This document shows, piece by piece, positions 1 to 9,152 of a stretch of DNA of 64,000 nt (the stretch's first letter is position 1; each line of letters begins with the position of its first letter). Both the position numbers and the translations under genes were made by a program. The stretch comes from Flavobacterium microcysteis (GTDB taxonomy: Bacteria > Bacteroidota > Bacteroidia > Flavobacteriales > Flavobacteriaceae). The DNA lies in NCBI RefSeq assembly GCF_006385255.1, contig NZ_VFJE01000054.1:186001-250000 (forward strand), written 5' to 3'. The notes under the pieces are model-generated. The model searched no databases, had not been told where the DNA came from, and saw only the letters and a program-made list of their open reading frames with translations.

Positions 1-138
1 AGAACCCAAAAACATCCGCAGCCGTTTCAATTCCATTTTTACACACACAACTATTTTGACAAAAAACAGATGGGTAAGGCTCCGGAGAAATATCCGCTGG
101 ATAAGGTTGAAATTTTTGATAAAATAATCAAGAATTAA
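1..138 (+). CDS. C-terminal end of an unidentified protein (partial)
   Basis: The first reading frame is open from base 1 to a TAA at 136-138, giving the last 45 residues of a protein that begins outside the window. The fragment is basic and rich in aromatic residues (for example FHFYTHNYFDKK) and has no motif I recognise. A strong hairpin with a T-run follows about 70 bases downstream, which fits a real gene end. The function cannot be assigned from this fragment. Confidence 0.6.
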   Translation, partial: RTQKHPQPFQFHFYTHNYFDKKQMGKAPEKYPLDKVEIFDKIIKN

Positions 139-205
139 ATACGACAAATAGGAGTCTCATAAATACAAAAGGGAAAAATTTGTAGTTAGTTATAATCTCC
201 ATTAT

Positions 206-231
206 AAATCCGCCTTTCGGCGGATTTTTTT
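206..231 (+). terminator. Rho-independent terminator
   Basis: The 8-bp stem AATCCGCC / GGCGGATT closes a TTTC loop and is followed by a run of Ts. It lies downstream of the partial gene that ends at 138. Confidence 0.85.
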
Positions 232-284
232 ATCCCTAAGCCAAAACATATCAACATTTTATAACATTTCTTGAAATTTGGCGT

Positions 285-292
285 TACTTTTG
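285..292 (+). promoter_or_regulatory. Bacteroidetes-type -7 element
   Basis: TACTTTTG matches the TAnnTTTG -7 consensus of Bacteroidota primary sigma factors and lies about 60 bases before the DUF4407 start. No convincing -33 TTG is seen at the usual spacing. Confidence 0.5.
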
Positions 293-352
293 CAGACATC
301 ATCATCAATCATAATATTGGACACGTTTCCAATATTCTAATCATCAATCATT

Positions 353-1453
353 ATGTTAAAAGACTTCTTTATTGTCTGCTCCGGGGTAGACAAAAAAATC
401 ATCGAAAGTTGTTCCAATGGCGAGCAAAATAAATATGCCGGAATTGGAGCCACCGTATTTTTCACTGCAGTTATGGCATTTATCGCCAGCAGTTATGCAC
501 TTTATACCGTTTTTGACAATGTCTATGCAGCCGTATTTTTTGGATTTGTATGGGGATTATTGATTTTTAATCTGGATCGTTTTATAGTTTCAACAATTCG
601 AAAAAGAGATAGCTTTTCTAACGAATTCATACAGGCAACACCAAGGATTGCCCTGGCTATAATTATTGCCATTGTAATCTCAAAACCATTGGAAATTAAA
701 ATCTTCGAAAAGGAAATCGACACCGTGCTTTTGAAAGAAAAGAACGCAATGGCGCTGAATAACAAAAAAGAAGTTGCCAATTATTTCAAATCGGATCTTG
801 AAAAAAACAAAGCCAAAGTCGATAGTCTCAAATCGGAAATTGTAAAAAAAGAAAAAGAGGTTAATACTTTGTATGAAACTTATATAGCTGAAGCAGAAGG
901 AACTGCCGGAACTAAAAAACTCGGCAAAGGTCCTGTATTTAAAGAAAAGATCGCAAAGCATGATTTGGCTAAATCAGAATTGGACACTTTAAGAAAAAAT
1001 AATCTGGCTAAAATTGCAGAAACAGAAAAACTGTCGAAAAAATTGGAGGCTGATCAGGATAAAAAAGTAACCGAAACCCAACCTATTATTGATGGATTTG
1101 ACGGACTTATGGCACGAATCAATGCATTGAACAAATTGCCTTGGCTTCCATCCTTTTTTATCATGCTGTTATTTCTGGCGATTGAAACTTCTCCAATTAT
1201 TGCAAAGCTGTTGTCTCCAAAAGGAGAATACGATTTTAAACTGGAAGATATAGAAACTGCATTAAAAGCTACAATCAGCCAGGATAAGTATCAGAGAGAA
1301 CTACTTGTAAAAACCAGCGCTCAGATGCACGATAAGGTTTATGAAGATATCGCTACGGATAAAGGATTATTCGACTTGCAACGCAAAAAGGCAAAAGAAC
1401 TTTTGGAATTGCAAGCCCATAATTTTGTAGAAAAACAAAAACGTACTTTATAG
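353..1453 (+). CDS. DUF4407 domain-containing membrane protein
   Basis: This 366-residue protein has the DUF4407 layout. Three membrane segments lie near residues 30-53, 57-75 and 97-112. A long Lys/Glu-rich coiled coil follows (about 120-245), then a fourth membrane segment near 262-286 and a charged C-terminal tail. The conserved N-terminal region with FNLDRFIVS after the second segment is typical of the family. The biochemical function of DUF4407 proteins is not established; the coiled coil between membrane segments suggests a structural or assembly role, which is inference. The gene stands alone, with a -7 element upstream and a strong bidirectional hairpin directly after the stop. Confidence 0.85.
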   Translation: MLKDFFIVCSGVDKKIIESCSNGEQNKYAGIGATVFFTAVMAFIASSYALYTVFDNVYAAVFFGFVWGLLIFNLDRFIVSTIRKRDSFSNEFIQATPRIALAIIIAIVISKPLEIKIFEKEIDTVLLKEKNAMALNNKKEVANYFKSDLEKNKAKVDSLKSEIVKKEKEVNTLYETYIAEAEGTAGTKKLGKGPVFKEKIAKHDLAKSELDTLRKNNLAKIAETEKLSKKLEADQDKKVTETQPIIDGFDGLMARINALNKLPWLPSFFIMLLFLAIETSPIIAKLLSPKGEYDFKLEDIETALKATISQDKYQRELLVKTSAQMHDKVYEDIATDKGLFDLQRKKAKELLELQAHNFVEKQKRTL

Positions 1454-1471
1454 TACAGCATAACCAAAAAT

Positions 1472-1508
1472 AAAAGGCGAAAAGTATCGGATACTTTTCG
1501 CCTTTTTT
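1472..1508. terminator. Bidirectional terminator between converging genes
   Basis: A perfect 16-bp stem, AAAAGGCGAAAAGTAT with its complement around a CGG loop, is flanked by A-runs and T-runs. It can end both the DUF4407 gene and the minus-strand hotdog gene. Confidence 0.9.
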
Positions 1509-1526
1509 ATATCAAAGTTTTTATTC

Positions 1527-1949
1527 CTAAACGGCTTCTTCAATTCGGATACTCATCCAAGAGCCTTCCATAACAATGTCGTCACCGACATACGCTTTTC
1601 CGGATTGCTTGATTATCTTTTCGCTTAATCGCAAATTCTGGATAACAAACTTCACCTGATCGCCAAATAGGACGCCTTTTAAAAATTCTGCCGTTTCAAT
1701 ATAAGCCAAAGCAAAGATCCCATTGGTGACTCCCAATAACCGAACACCTGCTCCGCCGCATTGTGCCATCGATTCCAACAAGATAGTTCCGGGAACATAA
1801 TTAAATTCCGGAAAACTGCCTTTTAAGATAAAATTCGTATCGTCAAAAGTCTTAATGGCGACTATCTGCTCTTTATCTACAGACACAATTTCATCTACAA
1901 ATAAAAAGGGTGCTCTATGCGGTATCAGGTTTTCTATATCCTTGCTCAT
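1527..1949 (-). CDS. FabZ-like hotdog-fold protein with degenerate active site
   Basis: The 140 residues follow the 3-hydroxyacyl-ACP dehydratase (FabZ) pattern: LIPHRAPFLFVDEI near the N-terminus, then VPGTILLESMAQ around the central helix, in which Glu59 occupies the catalytic acid position. In active FabZ the central motif reads GHFPGxPxxPG with a catalytic His; here it is GSFPEFNYVPG, with Ser45 in place of the His and the following Gly also changed. The fold is clear, but ordinary dehydratase activity is doubtful. It could be a pathway-specific variant or an acyl-ACP binding protein. The gene ends a minus-strand run, 5 bases after the PH-domain gene. Confidence 0.75.
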   Translation of the reverse strand: MSKDIENLIPHRAPFLFVDEIVSVDKEQIVAIKTFDDTNFILKGSFPEFNYVPGTILLESMAQCGGAGVRLLGVTNGIFALAYIETAEFLKGVLFGDQVKFVIQNLRLSEKIIKQSGKAYVGDDIVMEGSWMSIRIEEAV

Positions 1950-1954
1950 GGTCG

Positions 1955-2707
1955 TTACATATGACTTAAAATTTCTTTCTTCAAAGCATCGTATTCACCT
2001 TGCATGATGAGTCCGTTGTCCAACAATTTTTTATAATTCTGCAGTTTTTCGAACAGTTCATCCTGAGACAATTCTCCTAACGTTTTTTCCTTTGCAACTT
2101 CAGGCTTTTCGTCCGGATATTGCTTTTCATCTCGGTAGCCTGATTGAGAAACAGGAATGATTTCGGCAAAATCGGTTACTTCTTCAGTTTCTACTTCTTC
2201 AATAACTTCCGGCTCTTCAACCTCAGCGAACGTTTCTGCAACGATTTCTTTTTCCTGGAATTCTTCTACCACTGGCTCCTCAACAAAAGCTTGTGCTGCG
2301 ACAACTGGGCCATTCTTTAATGTATCTAATTGTTCCTTCGCAAAAGTATAAATCTTTCTTGCTTGCGTTTTTGGAAGATAATCGATAGAAATAGTCAAAT
2401 CCGTTTTAGTTGTAAATGAAAACTCGGAACCTAAGATATTCTCTTTTACAAAAGTTCCGGCAATATCATCCCATGTATAATCTGTGAAATCCATCGACAG
2501 TCCTAAATTTTTAGGCTTGCAGATAATAATTCTTTTATTTGTAAGCACAATACTATCTGGAAAAACCGTAATAGCCGGTTTTTTTTGCACTCCTATATAG
2601 CCTATTTCCTCATTCTTCATGAGTAGATCGGTCAGTTTTGAAGTAATCTTTTCGATTGCTTTTGGATCTTGTTCTTCGTTTAAAAACTTTTTAATTTGTT
2701 CTTTCAT
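1955..2707 (-). CDS. Bacterial PH-domain protein with C-terminal SHOCT-like domain
   Basis: This 250-residue protein has three parts. Residues about 30-135 look like a bacterial PH domain (VFPDSIVLTNKRIII followed by alternating beta strands and a final helix). A Glu/Val-rich acidic linker follows at about 140-205. The last 45 residues resemble a SHOCT motif (LSQDELFEKLQNYKKLLDNG, then EYDALKKEIL). SHOCT domains commonly mediate oligomerisation, while PH-like domains bind protein or lipid partners. There is no signal peptide, so it is probably cytoplasmic. It precedes the FabZ-like gene by 5 bases and the two are likely co-transcribed. The exact role is unknown. Confidence 0.75.
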   Translation of the reverse strand: MKEQIKKFLNEEQDPKAIEKITSKLTDLLMKNEEIGYIGVQKKPAITVFPDSIVLTNKRIIICKPKNLGLSMDFTDYTWDDIAGTFVKENILGSEFSFTTKTDLTISIDYLPKTQARKIYTFAKEQLDTLKNGPVVAAQAFVEEPVVEEFQEKEIVAETFAEVEEPEVIEEVETEEVTDFAEIIPVSQSGYRDEKQYPDEKPEVAKEKTLGELSQDELFEKLQNYKKLLDNGLIMQGEYDALKKEILSHM

Positions 2708-2752
2708 CTTTCAGTTGCTGAATTTGTAGACTTATATCTACAAAAGTAATAC

Positions 2753-3124
2753 CTAATTTTTTAATTCAATAATTTCAGTTTGGATTTTCTTTGTTAAGCT
2801 TTTGAAAACCAAATCATAGGAATGATCAATAAGTTCCCTTACCATTTTATCCGTAACATCACCATGCAAGGAAACTGTATTCCAATGGACTTTGCTCATA
2901 TGGTAGCCCGGTTTTATATCGTCAAACTCAGCTCGCAGTTCTTCTGCACGTTCCGGGTCACATTTTAAATTGATAGACGGTGTTCCTTTTTCCCAGCCGC
3001 TAAGCGAAGAAAGTGCAAACATTTTTCCGCCAACTTTAAAAACCAGCGTGTCTTCATCGAAAGGAAAATGTTCTGTTACTCCTTTTTTAGAAAGACAGTA
3101 CTCAAAATAGGCTTGTATGTTCAT
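2753..3124 (-). CDS. MmcQ/YjbR family protein
   Basis: The 123 residues match the MmcQ/YjbR family: an N-terminal helix (YFEYCLSKKGVTEHFPF), the strand pair DTLVFKVGGKMFALSSL, then NLKCDPERAEELR and the conserved PGYHMSKVHWNTV motif. These proteins have a CyaY-like fold with proposed DNA-binding ability, but a biological role is not well defined. Its start overlaps the end of the upstream GNAT gene by 4 bases (an ATGA-type junction), indicating translational coupling in a hemW-cyclase-GNAT-MmcQ run. Confidence 0.88.
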   Translation of the reverse strand: MNIQAYFEYCLSKKGVTEHFPFDEDTLVFKVGGKMFALSSLSGWEKGTPSINLKCDPERAEELRAEFDDIKPGYHMSKVHWNTVSLHGDVTDKMVRELIDHSYDLVFKSLTKKIQTEIIELKN

Positions 3125-3525
3125 TCTCTTATTATTTTTTCCATTTGTTTTTCCGGATTGGCCAATGCTCCAAATCCAAATTTCTCATATAAAAAGTGAG
3201 CATCTGCTGTAGCCAGTCGCCATGTCTTGACTTTTTTGAAAGCAGGCTCATTTAATAATTTGTCCATTAACAGTGAAGAATATCCTTTTCCTTGCTGTTC
3301 TTCCACTATAAAAACATCCATAATATACGCAAAAACAGCATAATCGGTCACCACTCTTGCAAATCCTATCTGCTTTCCATTGGTATAAATTCCAAAACAG
3401 AAAGAATTCTCAATAGTTGTCTTGACTTCTTCAAGAGTTCTTCCTTTTGCCCAATAGGTGTTGGTCAGGAATTTGTGGATAAACGAAATATCCAATTTGT
3501 CTTTATCTGTAGAAATTCTTATCAT
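3121..3525 (-). CDS. GNAT family N-acetyltransferase
   Basis: This 134-residue protein has the GNAT core. The strand AYIMDVFIVEEQQGKGYSSLLM contains the acetyl-CoA pyrophosphate-binding signature (Q/R-x-x-G-x-G/A, here QQGKGY). The C-terminal segment ends in AHFLYEKFGFGAL, a typical motif IV. It should transfer an acetyl group from acetyl-CoA to an amine of an unknown substrate. It overlaps the genes on both sides by 4 bases, so it belongs to a tightly coupled operon. The substrate cannot be predicted. Confidence 0.88.
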   Translation of the reverse strand: MIRISTDKDKLDISFIHKFLTNTYWAKGRTLEEVKTTIENSFCFGIYTNGKQIGFARVVTDYAVFAYIMDVFIVEEQQGKGYSSLLMDKLLNEPAFKKVKTWRLATADAHFLYEKFGFGALANPEKQMEKIIRE

Positions 3526-4286
3526 ATCTTATATAAAACAGGTTTACTTGGGCTTGCATCATTTTCAAAAGAAGCTATTTGCAGGTTTAGCAGATAACTG
3601 CCGTCCTCTACTTCATCAGCTACAAAAATTAGCTCTGTAATCGTCGCATCAAATCGGGCATCATCATTCAGGTCATGAGTGTTTTTTACATTCCAAAATG
3701 CCTTGTGAGCCAATAGCTTTCCTTGGTCTTTTTCCTTGTCAACACTTGGCAGATCAATCAGCAAATGTTTGATTCCTCTTTCTCTGATAAAAACTGCTGC
3801 CTTTTCTTCCATATAAGGCGGATTAGTATCCGAATATTTCCTGGAAAGTTTTTCGTCAACATTTGGCAAGGTTCTGATTACAATGGCTTCGGGAAATTTT
3901 CCATCTAATGCCTTTTCTATCTGGTTTTTGGTTATTACCAAATCTTCTCCCCGAGGTTCCGGTTCGACAGAAACTAATTCTGCTGTAAAGAAAAAGGTTT
4001 TGAGGTATTGGTTAATGCTATAGAATTCTTTTGTAATGTGCCCTAAGCATTCTGTGTGCGTTCCATGTCCGTGCGGATTGAAAAAGATATTATTGAAATT
4101 GGTCGAGGAACTTCCTTCAGAAACCTTCCCTACCCAATGTCCAAAGCGAACAGGCTCAATGACAGGTTTTTCTATATACCAGGCGATAGGATTCTCATCT
4201 GTATTTGTCAATGTGATGGAAATATCAATGGGCTTCGAAAGATCAACTTCAAAATTTTGGTTATTATGCTGGATTTTTGCAATCAT
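3522..4286 (-). CDS. Cyclase family protein (kynurenine formamidase-like)
   Basis: From the chosen start this protein has 254 residues. The conserved HGHGTHTECLGH segment matches the HGTHxD/E metal-binding motif of the cyclase/KynB family, which hydrolyses N-formylkynurenine or related amides using a metal ion. PIDISITL near the N-terminus is also typical. An in-frame start 19 codons upstream (at 4343) would overlap the end of hemW and add a non-conserved Lys/Cys-rich segment, so the internal ATG is preferred. The gene follows hemW closely and overlaps the GNAT gene. The substrate is uncertain, since no other kynurenine-pathway gene is near. Confidence 0.82.
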   Translation of the reverse strand: MIAKIQHNNQNFEVDLSKPIDISITLTNTDENPIAWYIEKPVIEPVRFGHWVGKVSEGSSSTNFNNIFFNPHGHGTHTECLGHITKEFYSINQYLKTFFFTAELVSVEPEPRGEDLVITKNQIEKALDGKFPEAIVIRTLPNVDEKLSRKYSDTNPPYMEEKAAVFIRERGIKHLLIDLPSVDKEKDQGKLLAHKAFWNVKNTHDLNDDARFDATITELIFVADEVEDGSYLLNLQIASFENDASPSKPVLYKI

Positions 4287-4335
4287 TGTTGAATGTTTTG
4301 ATTCCTTTTTGCAAAAACCCGTGTGGCTTTTACAT

Positions 4336-5472
4336 TTAATCATTCAAATTTATCAAAAACAAATCACTTGCAATTCCATCTGCCAAAAACTTTCCTTTTG
4401 GTGTTGTTTTCAAGATATTATTTTCGACAGCAAGCAATCCGTCAGCGATAAACTTTTCCGATTGCCTTTGGAGATATCCCAACACTTCTTGTCCAAATTC
4501 TTTTTGAATGCGTTCAAGCGAAACGCCCCATATAGTGCGAAGACCTGTCATGATATATTCATTATAACGGTCATTTTCTGATAAAATTTCGACTTCGCTT
4601 GGTAATTTCCCTGCTTCAATTTCTTTTAGATAGATTGGGTTGTTGGCAATATTCCAGCTTCTGGAAATTCCATCATAACTATGCGCAGATGGACCAATGC
4701 CAATGTATTTTTTCCCTAACCAATAGGCTGAATTGTTTTTAGAGAAATAATCTGGCTTGCCAAAATTAGACAGCTCATAATGTATGAATCCGTATTCCTG
4801 AAGCAATTCTACCAGAATCATAAAATGCTCCTGAGCCACATCATCTTTAGGTTCAGAAACTTTTCCTGTCTGTATCATTTTTTTTAAAGCCGTTTTGGGC
4901 TCTACCGTCAAGGCATAACTTGAAATGTGCGGGATATTAAAACGCAGCGCTGTTTCTATATTCTGTTTCCACATTTCATTTGTCATTCCGGGAATGCCAT
5001 AAATCAGGTCGATAGAAATATTGTCAAAATAGCGTGTTGCTGTTTCTAAAGATTTTTTGGCTTCTTCCGCATTATGCGCACGATTCATCATTTTGAGGTC
5101 GTCTTCAAAAAAGGACTGAATACCAATACTCAAACGGTTAATGCGACTGCCGGCTAATCCAATAATACGGTCATCTGATAGATCGTCAGGATTGGCTTCC
5201 AGAGTAATTTCTGGATTTTCTGCCACTTTAAAATTGGCATATACGGCATCAATCAAAAAAGCCAGTTCCGCATCTGACAATACCGAAGGCGTTCCGCCAC
5301 CAAAATAAATGGTTTCTACGATTTCGTTTTCAAATTCCGATTTCCGCATCTGAATTTCTTTTACCAGCGCCTGTACCATTTCTTCTTTCTTTTTCATGGA
5401 AGTCGAAAAATAAAAGTCGCAATAATGGCAAGCCTGTTTGCAAAAGGGAATATGGATGTAAATACCCGACAA
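4336..5472 (-). CDS. hemW: Radical SAM heme chaperone HemW
   Basis: The 378-residue protein starts with GIYIHIPFCKQACHYCDF, the HemW/HemN-type cysteine motif (C11-x3-C15-x2-C18) that holds the SAM-binding 4Fe-4S cluster. IYFGGGTPS and later RLSIGIQSFFEDDLKMMNR and SIDLIYGIPG are family hallmarks. HemW proteins are heme-trafficking chaperones and lack the extra residues of true coproporphyrinogen dehydrogenases such as HemN. Translation appears to begin at a TTG one base after the stop of the upstream KAP gene. No in-frame ATG lies upstream before a stop, so the KAP insertion may have reshaped the start. Confidence 0.9.
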   Translation of the reverse strand: MSGIYIHIPFCKQACHYCDFYFSTSMKKKEEMVQALVKEIQMRKSEFENEIVETIYFGGGTPSVLSDAELAFLIDAVYANFKVAENPEITLEANPDDLSDDRIIGLAGSRINRLSIGIQSFFEDDLKMMNRAHNAEEAKKSLETATRYFDNISIDLIYGIPGMTNEMWKQNIETALRFNIPHISSYALTVEPKTALKKMIQTGKVSEPKDDVAQEHFMILVELLQEYGFIHYELSNFGKPDYFSKNNSAYWLGKKYIGIGPSAHSYDGISRSWNIANNPIYLKEIEAGKLPSEVEILSENDRYNEYIMTGLRTIWGVSLERIQKEFGQEVLGYLQRQSEKFIADGLLAVENNILKTTPKGKFLADGIASDLFLINLND

Positions 5473-5473
5473 A

Positions 5474-7627
5474 TTATTGTTTATTTTCTGATTTTAGTTT
5501 TTCAAATTTATACCAAAAAATAAATTGTTTTAAATTATCTTCTTCAGAATTTTCATTATAATCATCAAATTGGGCATCATTTTTATCGTTGATTTTCTCT
5601 ACAAGAACTGGATTAAATTCAGATAATTTGTCATAAATAAAGTCAACATTTATCAATTCTTTTAAATAGCTATAATTATCATATTCTAAAGCTCCTATGT
5701 AAGCATTATTCCAAACACCAGGAAAATTTCTTATTAATTTACCAATTCTTTCTTCACTAATAAGTGTATCTTTAATGTACTTGTCGAATGCTTCATGATT
5801 AGTTTCTTTCCAATAATGCATTATCATCTTATTTGAATTCTGTAGAATTAAATAAAAAGGTTCTTCTGTTGTAAACTCATTTTCTGCTTTGTCAGAAATT
5901 AATTTGATTAACTCTGGTTTGATAACTGAATCTTTAAATTTTCTCGAATAATGACAAAGTTTATTTAAATCAAGAAAACGAGATAATCTTAATGAAATTT
6001 CTTTATTATCGTTTTCAGAATCAGAGGATAATTTTGAACCAATCAATTCGATTAGCTTTAATTTATAATCTAAACCAAACATATCTATTCCTGACTCAGG
6101 TATAATGGATATATTTTTAAGCATAAACTCATAAAAGAAATTACGGCCTTTTTTAACCGTAATATTCTTTATTAGAAATTCAATCTTATCAAAAACTTTA
6201 TTTTGTTGAGTTTGTTCTAAAAAAAGATTTTCAATTGTGGTTATCAAACCATCTTCGCTTTTTTCGGCAATTAATTTTTCTATCTCTATAATTTTATTGG
6301 CTGAAAACTTCCTCATTATATGAAATGAAAAATATTTTTCAAAATGGTCTTTAAAGTTTATTCTTAATTCTTTTTCTAAAATATCTGGACCTATCTGCTG
6401 TTGGCTATAAGCCGTTTGTTGCGTTGGAAAAAGAAAATCTATAACTCTTGCGACATTATTAAAATTACCCATCAGATGTTTTCGCATACCATTTGGGGTC
6501 TCTCCTCTTTCAATACTATCATTAAAATCAATGATTTTTCCAACAAAAACTGTATTATTTGAATAATTTTTTATCGTATTATAGCACTTTTCATTTTTAA
6601 TTTTTATATACTCAATCCAAAACAAATCTCTTAAGTTAACCTCATCGCCTATTGCAAACGCACTAATAAAAAAACTATTTAAAGTTCTTATAATTTCTCT
6701 TGGCGATTCAAAATAATATCCTGAAAATTCCCCATTTATTTCCTTAAACGCTTCATTAAACCTTTCTTTATTTTCGACATTCAATGCATTCTTAATTTGA
6801 AAAAGCTTGGATTCAAAAAAAAATTTTAAATCGACTTGTTCTATTCTGGGAACATGGATTGGTATATTAATTATTTTTTCTAAAAACATTTTGCCATCAT
6901 TGTTTTCTTCGCCAAATCTATTCTTAATGGCTTTAGAAACATAATCAATATCAAGACTAACAATAAAAATAAAATTATTAAAACTTGCATTTAATTTAAT
7001 AAGTTTCAAAATGGTGTAAATTTCATTCTTATCTAACCTATCTATATCATCTATAAAAACGATTACTTTAAATTTTGCATCATTTATAGAATCATTTACT
7101 TTATTCTTTAAGGATTCTAATGTAATTTGTTCTCCTGCCAAATCCTCACCTAGGGCTTCAAAAATTTTATTTGCATCAAATGAAACAGATGTTCCTAAAC
7201 TTCTTGGAATTCCAATTGTAGTAGAGATTTTTATTGCCTTTAAATATTTACTATATCTGGTGATTTGATTTCCAATTTTTTGCAGAATGGTTTTCTTTTC
7301 AACATAAAACATTTTGGCTAAACCATCGAAAAATTCGAAAAGCATTTCATCCTCGTTCGAATATCGCCAAGGATTAAAATGATATTTTAGATATTCTTTC
7401 GCATCTTTATTTTTTTCAAAATGCTCAATTTTATTCTCAATTAAATTTAACAAAGAGGTCTTTCCTTCTCCCCATTTTCCATAGATACCAATAGTAATTG
7501 GATCTGGATTATCTGAATTTAATTGGATAAGTTTTTGGACTTTTTCAGCATAATGCTTAAAATTAAACAAGTCCTCTTTTACATTATTGATAGGATTGTC
7601 TCCTAAAAAATGAGTTTTACCAATCAT
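5474..7627 (-). CDS. KAP family P-loop NTPase
   Basis: This 717-residue protein carries a Walker A motif, GIYGKWGEGKTS (about residues 47-58), and a Walker B motif, VIVFIDDIDRL (about 188-198). Both are characteristic of KAP NTPases, the STAND-related family that includes the phage-exclusion protein PifA and animal Kidins220. Many KAP proteins carry membrane helices between Walker A and B; none is obvious here, so it is likely soluble. The remaining 450 residues are helical, charged and unrecognised. Its codons are visibly richer in A/T than hemW and ruvC on either side, and it sits between them with a 1-base and a 3-base gap. This suggests an acquired gene, possibly anti-phage; the function is inference. 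Confidence 0.85.
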   Translation of the reverse strand: MIGKTHFLGDNPINNVKEDLFNFKHYAEKVQKLIQLNSDNPDPITIGIYGKWGEGKTSLLNLIENKIEHFEKNKDAKEYLKYHFNPWRYSNEDEMLFEFFDGLAKMFYVEKKTILQKIGNQITRYSKYLKAIKISTTIGIPRSLGTSVSFDANKIFEALGEDLAGEQITLESLKNKVNDSINDAKFKVIVFIDDIDRLDKNEIYTILKLIKLNASFNNFIFIVSLDIDYVSKAIKNRFGEENNDGKMFLEKIINIPIHVPRIEQVDLKFFFESKLFQIKNALNVENKERFNEAFKEINGEFSGYYFESPREIIRTLNSFFISAFAIGDEVNLRDLFWIEYIKIKNEKCYNTIKNYSNNTVFVGKIIDFNDSIERGETPNGMRKHLMGNFNNVARVIDFLFPTQQTAYSQQQIGPDILEKELRINFKDHFEKYFSFHIMRKFSANKIIEIEKLIAEKSEDGLITTIENLFLEQTQQNKVFDKIEFLIKNITVKKGRNFFYEFMLKNISIIPESGIDMFGLDYKLKLIELIGSKLSSDSENDNKEISLRLSRFLDLNKLCHYSRKFKDSVIKPELIKLISDKAENEFTTEEPFYLILQNSNKMIMHYWKETNHEAFDKYIKDTLISEERIGKLIRNFPGVWNNAYIGALEYDNYSYLKELINVDFIYDKLSEFNPVLVEKINDKNDAQFDDYNENSEEDNLKQFIFWYKFEKLKSENKQ

Positions 7628-7630
7628 AAC

Positions 7631-8185
7631 TTACTTCTTTACTCTGTCTTCATTTTGTTTTACAAAAGCATCCCAGCCTGAATAGCTTTTTGTGCCTGTT
7701 GTTCTTCCTGAGTTAAAAAAGTGGCATACTGCTGCAGCAAGACCGTCTGTACTATCCAGATTTTTAGGCAGTTCTTTTAATCCCAAAAGCTGCTGGAGCA
7801 TTTTAGCTACTTGTTCTTTGGAGGCATTACCATTGCCGGTGATGGCCATTTTAATCTTTTTTGGTTCATATTCCGTAATTGGAATCTGACGTGAAAGACC
7901 GGCTGCCATAGCAACACCTTGTGCCCGACCCAATTTCAGCATCGATTGTACGTTTTTCCCAAAAAAGGGTGCTTCGATGGCAATTTCATCCGGATGGTGC
8001 GTTTCAATCAATTCGATAGTCCTTTCAAAAATGACTTTTAGCTTGGTGTAATGATCGTCATATTTGCTCAATATAAGTTCATTCAATTGCAAGAACTCCA
8101 TTTTTTTATTGATAACCTTTATCAATCCGAAACCCATGATGGTAGTCCCGGGATCAATTCCTAATATGATACGTTCGTTTGCCAA
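7631..8185 (-). CDS. ruvC: Holliday junction resolvase RuvC
   Basis: This 184-residue protein has the RuvC signature [14 protein letters not shown] at the N-terminus. The four catalytic acidic residues of the RNase H-like fold are present: D11, E71 (in IAIEAPFFG), and D144/D147 (in [15 protein letters not shown]). The length is normal for the family. RuvC cuts Holliday junctions symmetrically, working with RuvAB during recombination repair. It is divergently oriented to the flippase-like gene, with only 22 bases between start codons, and is first in the run ruvC-KAP-hemW. Confidence 0.96.
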   Translation of the reverse strand: MANERIILGIDPGTTIMGFGLIKVINKKMEFLQLNELILSKYDDHYTKLKVIFERTIELIETHHPDEIAIEAPFFGKNVQSMLKLGRAQGVAMAAGLSRQIPITEYEPKKIKMAITGNGNASKEQVAKMLQQLLGLKELPKNLDSTDGLAAAVCHFFNSGRTTGTKSYSGWDAFVKQNEDRVKK

Positions 8186-8207
8186 TTTTAATTTGTTATT
8201 TTGCCGA

Positions 8208-9152
8208 ATGATTGCAATTCCTCACAAAGCTAAACAATTCCTAGTGTTTCTAATCAAACTTTTGATTGTTGGCGGTGCATTTTATTTTATCTGGAATCAA
8301 TTGGCTCATAATAAACAATTGGACTGGCAAAAATTTCTTGATTTGCTGGATCGAAAGAAATCTTTCTGGGGCATTCTTTTCTTACTATCATTCAGCTTTT
8401 TTAATCGTTATTTTGAAATATTAAAATGGCAGAATCTGGCTCAGGTCGTTGAAAAGATTTCTGTTGGCAAGGCAACAGCACAGGTTTTGGGAGCATTGAC
8501 AGCTTCTATTTTCACACCTAATGGAATTGGTGAATATGGAGCCAAGGCATTGTATTTCCCAAAGAGCGAAGCCAAAAGAATCGTGTTCTTGAACCTGATT
8601 TGCAATGGAATTCAGATGATTCTGACTATCATTTTTGGCACAGTCGGACTGCTTTATTTCAACTATAAATTCCCAATCATATCAAACAAAAGCCTTATGC
8701 TTGTTTTCGGAATACTACTCCTAGTATGCGGCTTGCTATTTGGCTTGAAAAAAATCACAATCAGAGGCTATTCCCTCAATAAGCTATTTGAAAAAATCAA
8801 CGAGATTCCTAAGCAAATCCATCAAAAAAATATACTCCTGGCTATTAGTCGCTATCTTATTTTTTCGCATCAGTATTATTTCCTGTTTCTTGCCTTTGAT
8901 GTAAAACTCCCTTATTTGCTACTCATGGCAACGATTACAAGCGTTTATTTCCTGGCTTCTTCGTTACCCACATTCCAGTTTTTGGATTTTGCTGTCAAAG
9001 GAAGCGTTGCCGTATTCTTTTTCGGATTGCTTGGCGTAAACGAATGGATTGCCGTTTTTATCAGTACCTTGATGTGGTTTTTAAATGTGGTGTTTCCTGT
9101 AATCATTGGAAGCTATTATGTCTTTAATTTTAAGTCGGTATGGAAATCATAA
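8208..9152 (+). CDS. Lysylphosphatidylglycerol synthase TM-region-like (flippase-like) membrane protein
   Basis: From the ATG at 8208 the protein has 314 residues with about eight hydrophobic segments. The sequence [20 protein letters not shown] matches the UPF0104/LPG-synthase transmembrane-domain family (the GxGEyga pattern). Members without a catalytic domain are thought to act as lipid or lipid-linked sugar flippases or channels. An earlier in-frame start at 8064 would run 122 bases into ruvC on the opposite strand, so the later ATG is preferred. Its stop overlaps the start of a GT2 glycosyltransferase by 13 bases, so the two probably act together in making or moving an envelope glycolipid. 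Confidence 0.82.
   Translation: MIAIPHKAKQFLVFLIKLLIVGGAFYFIWNQLAHNKQLDWQKFLDLLDRKKSFWGILFLLSFSFFNRYFEILKWQNLAQVVEKISVGKATAQVLGALTASIFTPNGIGEYGAKALYFPKSEAKRIVFLNLICNGIQMILTIIFGTVGLLYFNYKFPIISNKSLMLVFGILLLVCGLLFGLKKITIRGYSLNKLFEKINEIPKQIHQKNILLAISRYLIFSHQYYFLFLAFDVKLPYLLLMATITSVYFLASSLPTFQFLDFAVKGSVAVFFFGLLGVNEWIAVFISTLMWFLNVVFPVIIGSYYVFNFKSVWKS

Noticed and set aside
4036..4581. A 181-codon plus-strand open frame
   Set aside because: It overlaps the cyclase and hemW genes on the opposite strand, and its composition is Cys/Phe-rich without a known pattern.
8064..8207. Extended N-terminus for the flippase-like gene
   Set aside because: It overlaps ruvC and does not resemble the family; the ATG at 8208 fits better.
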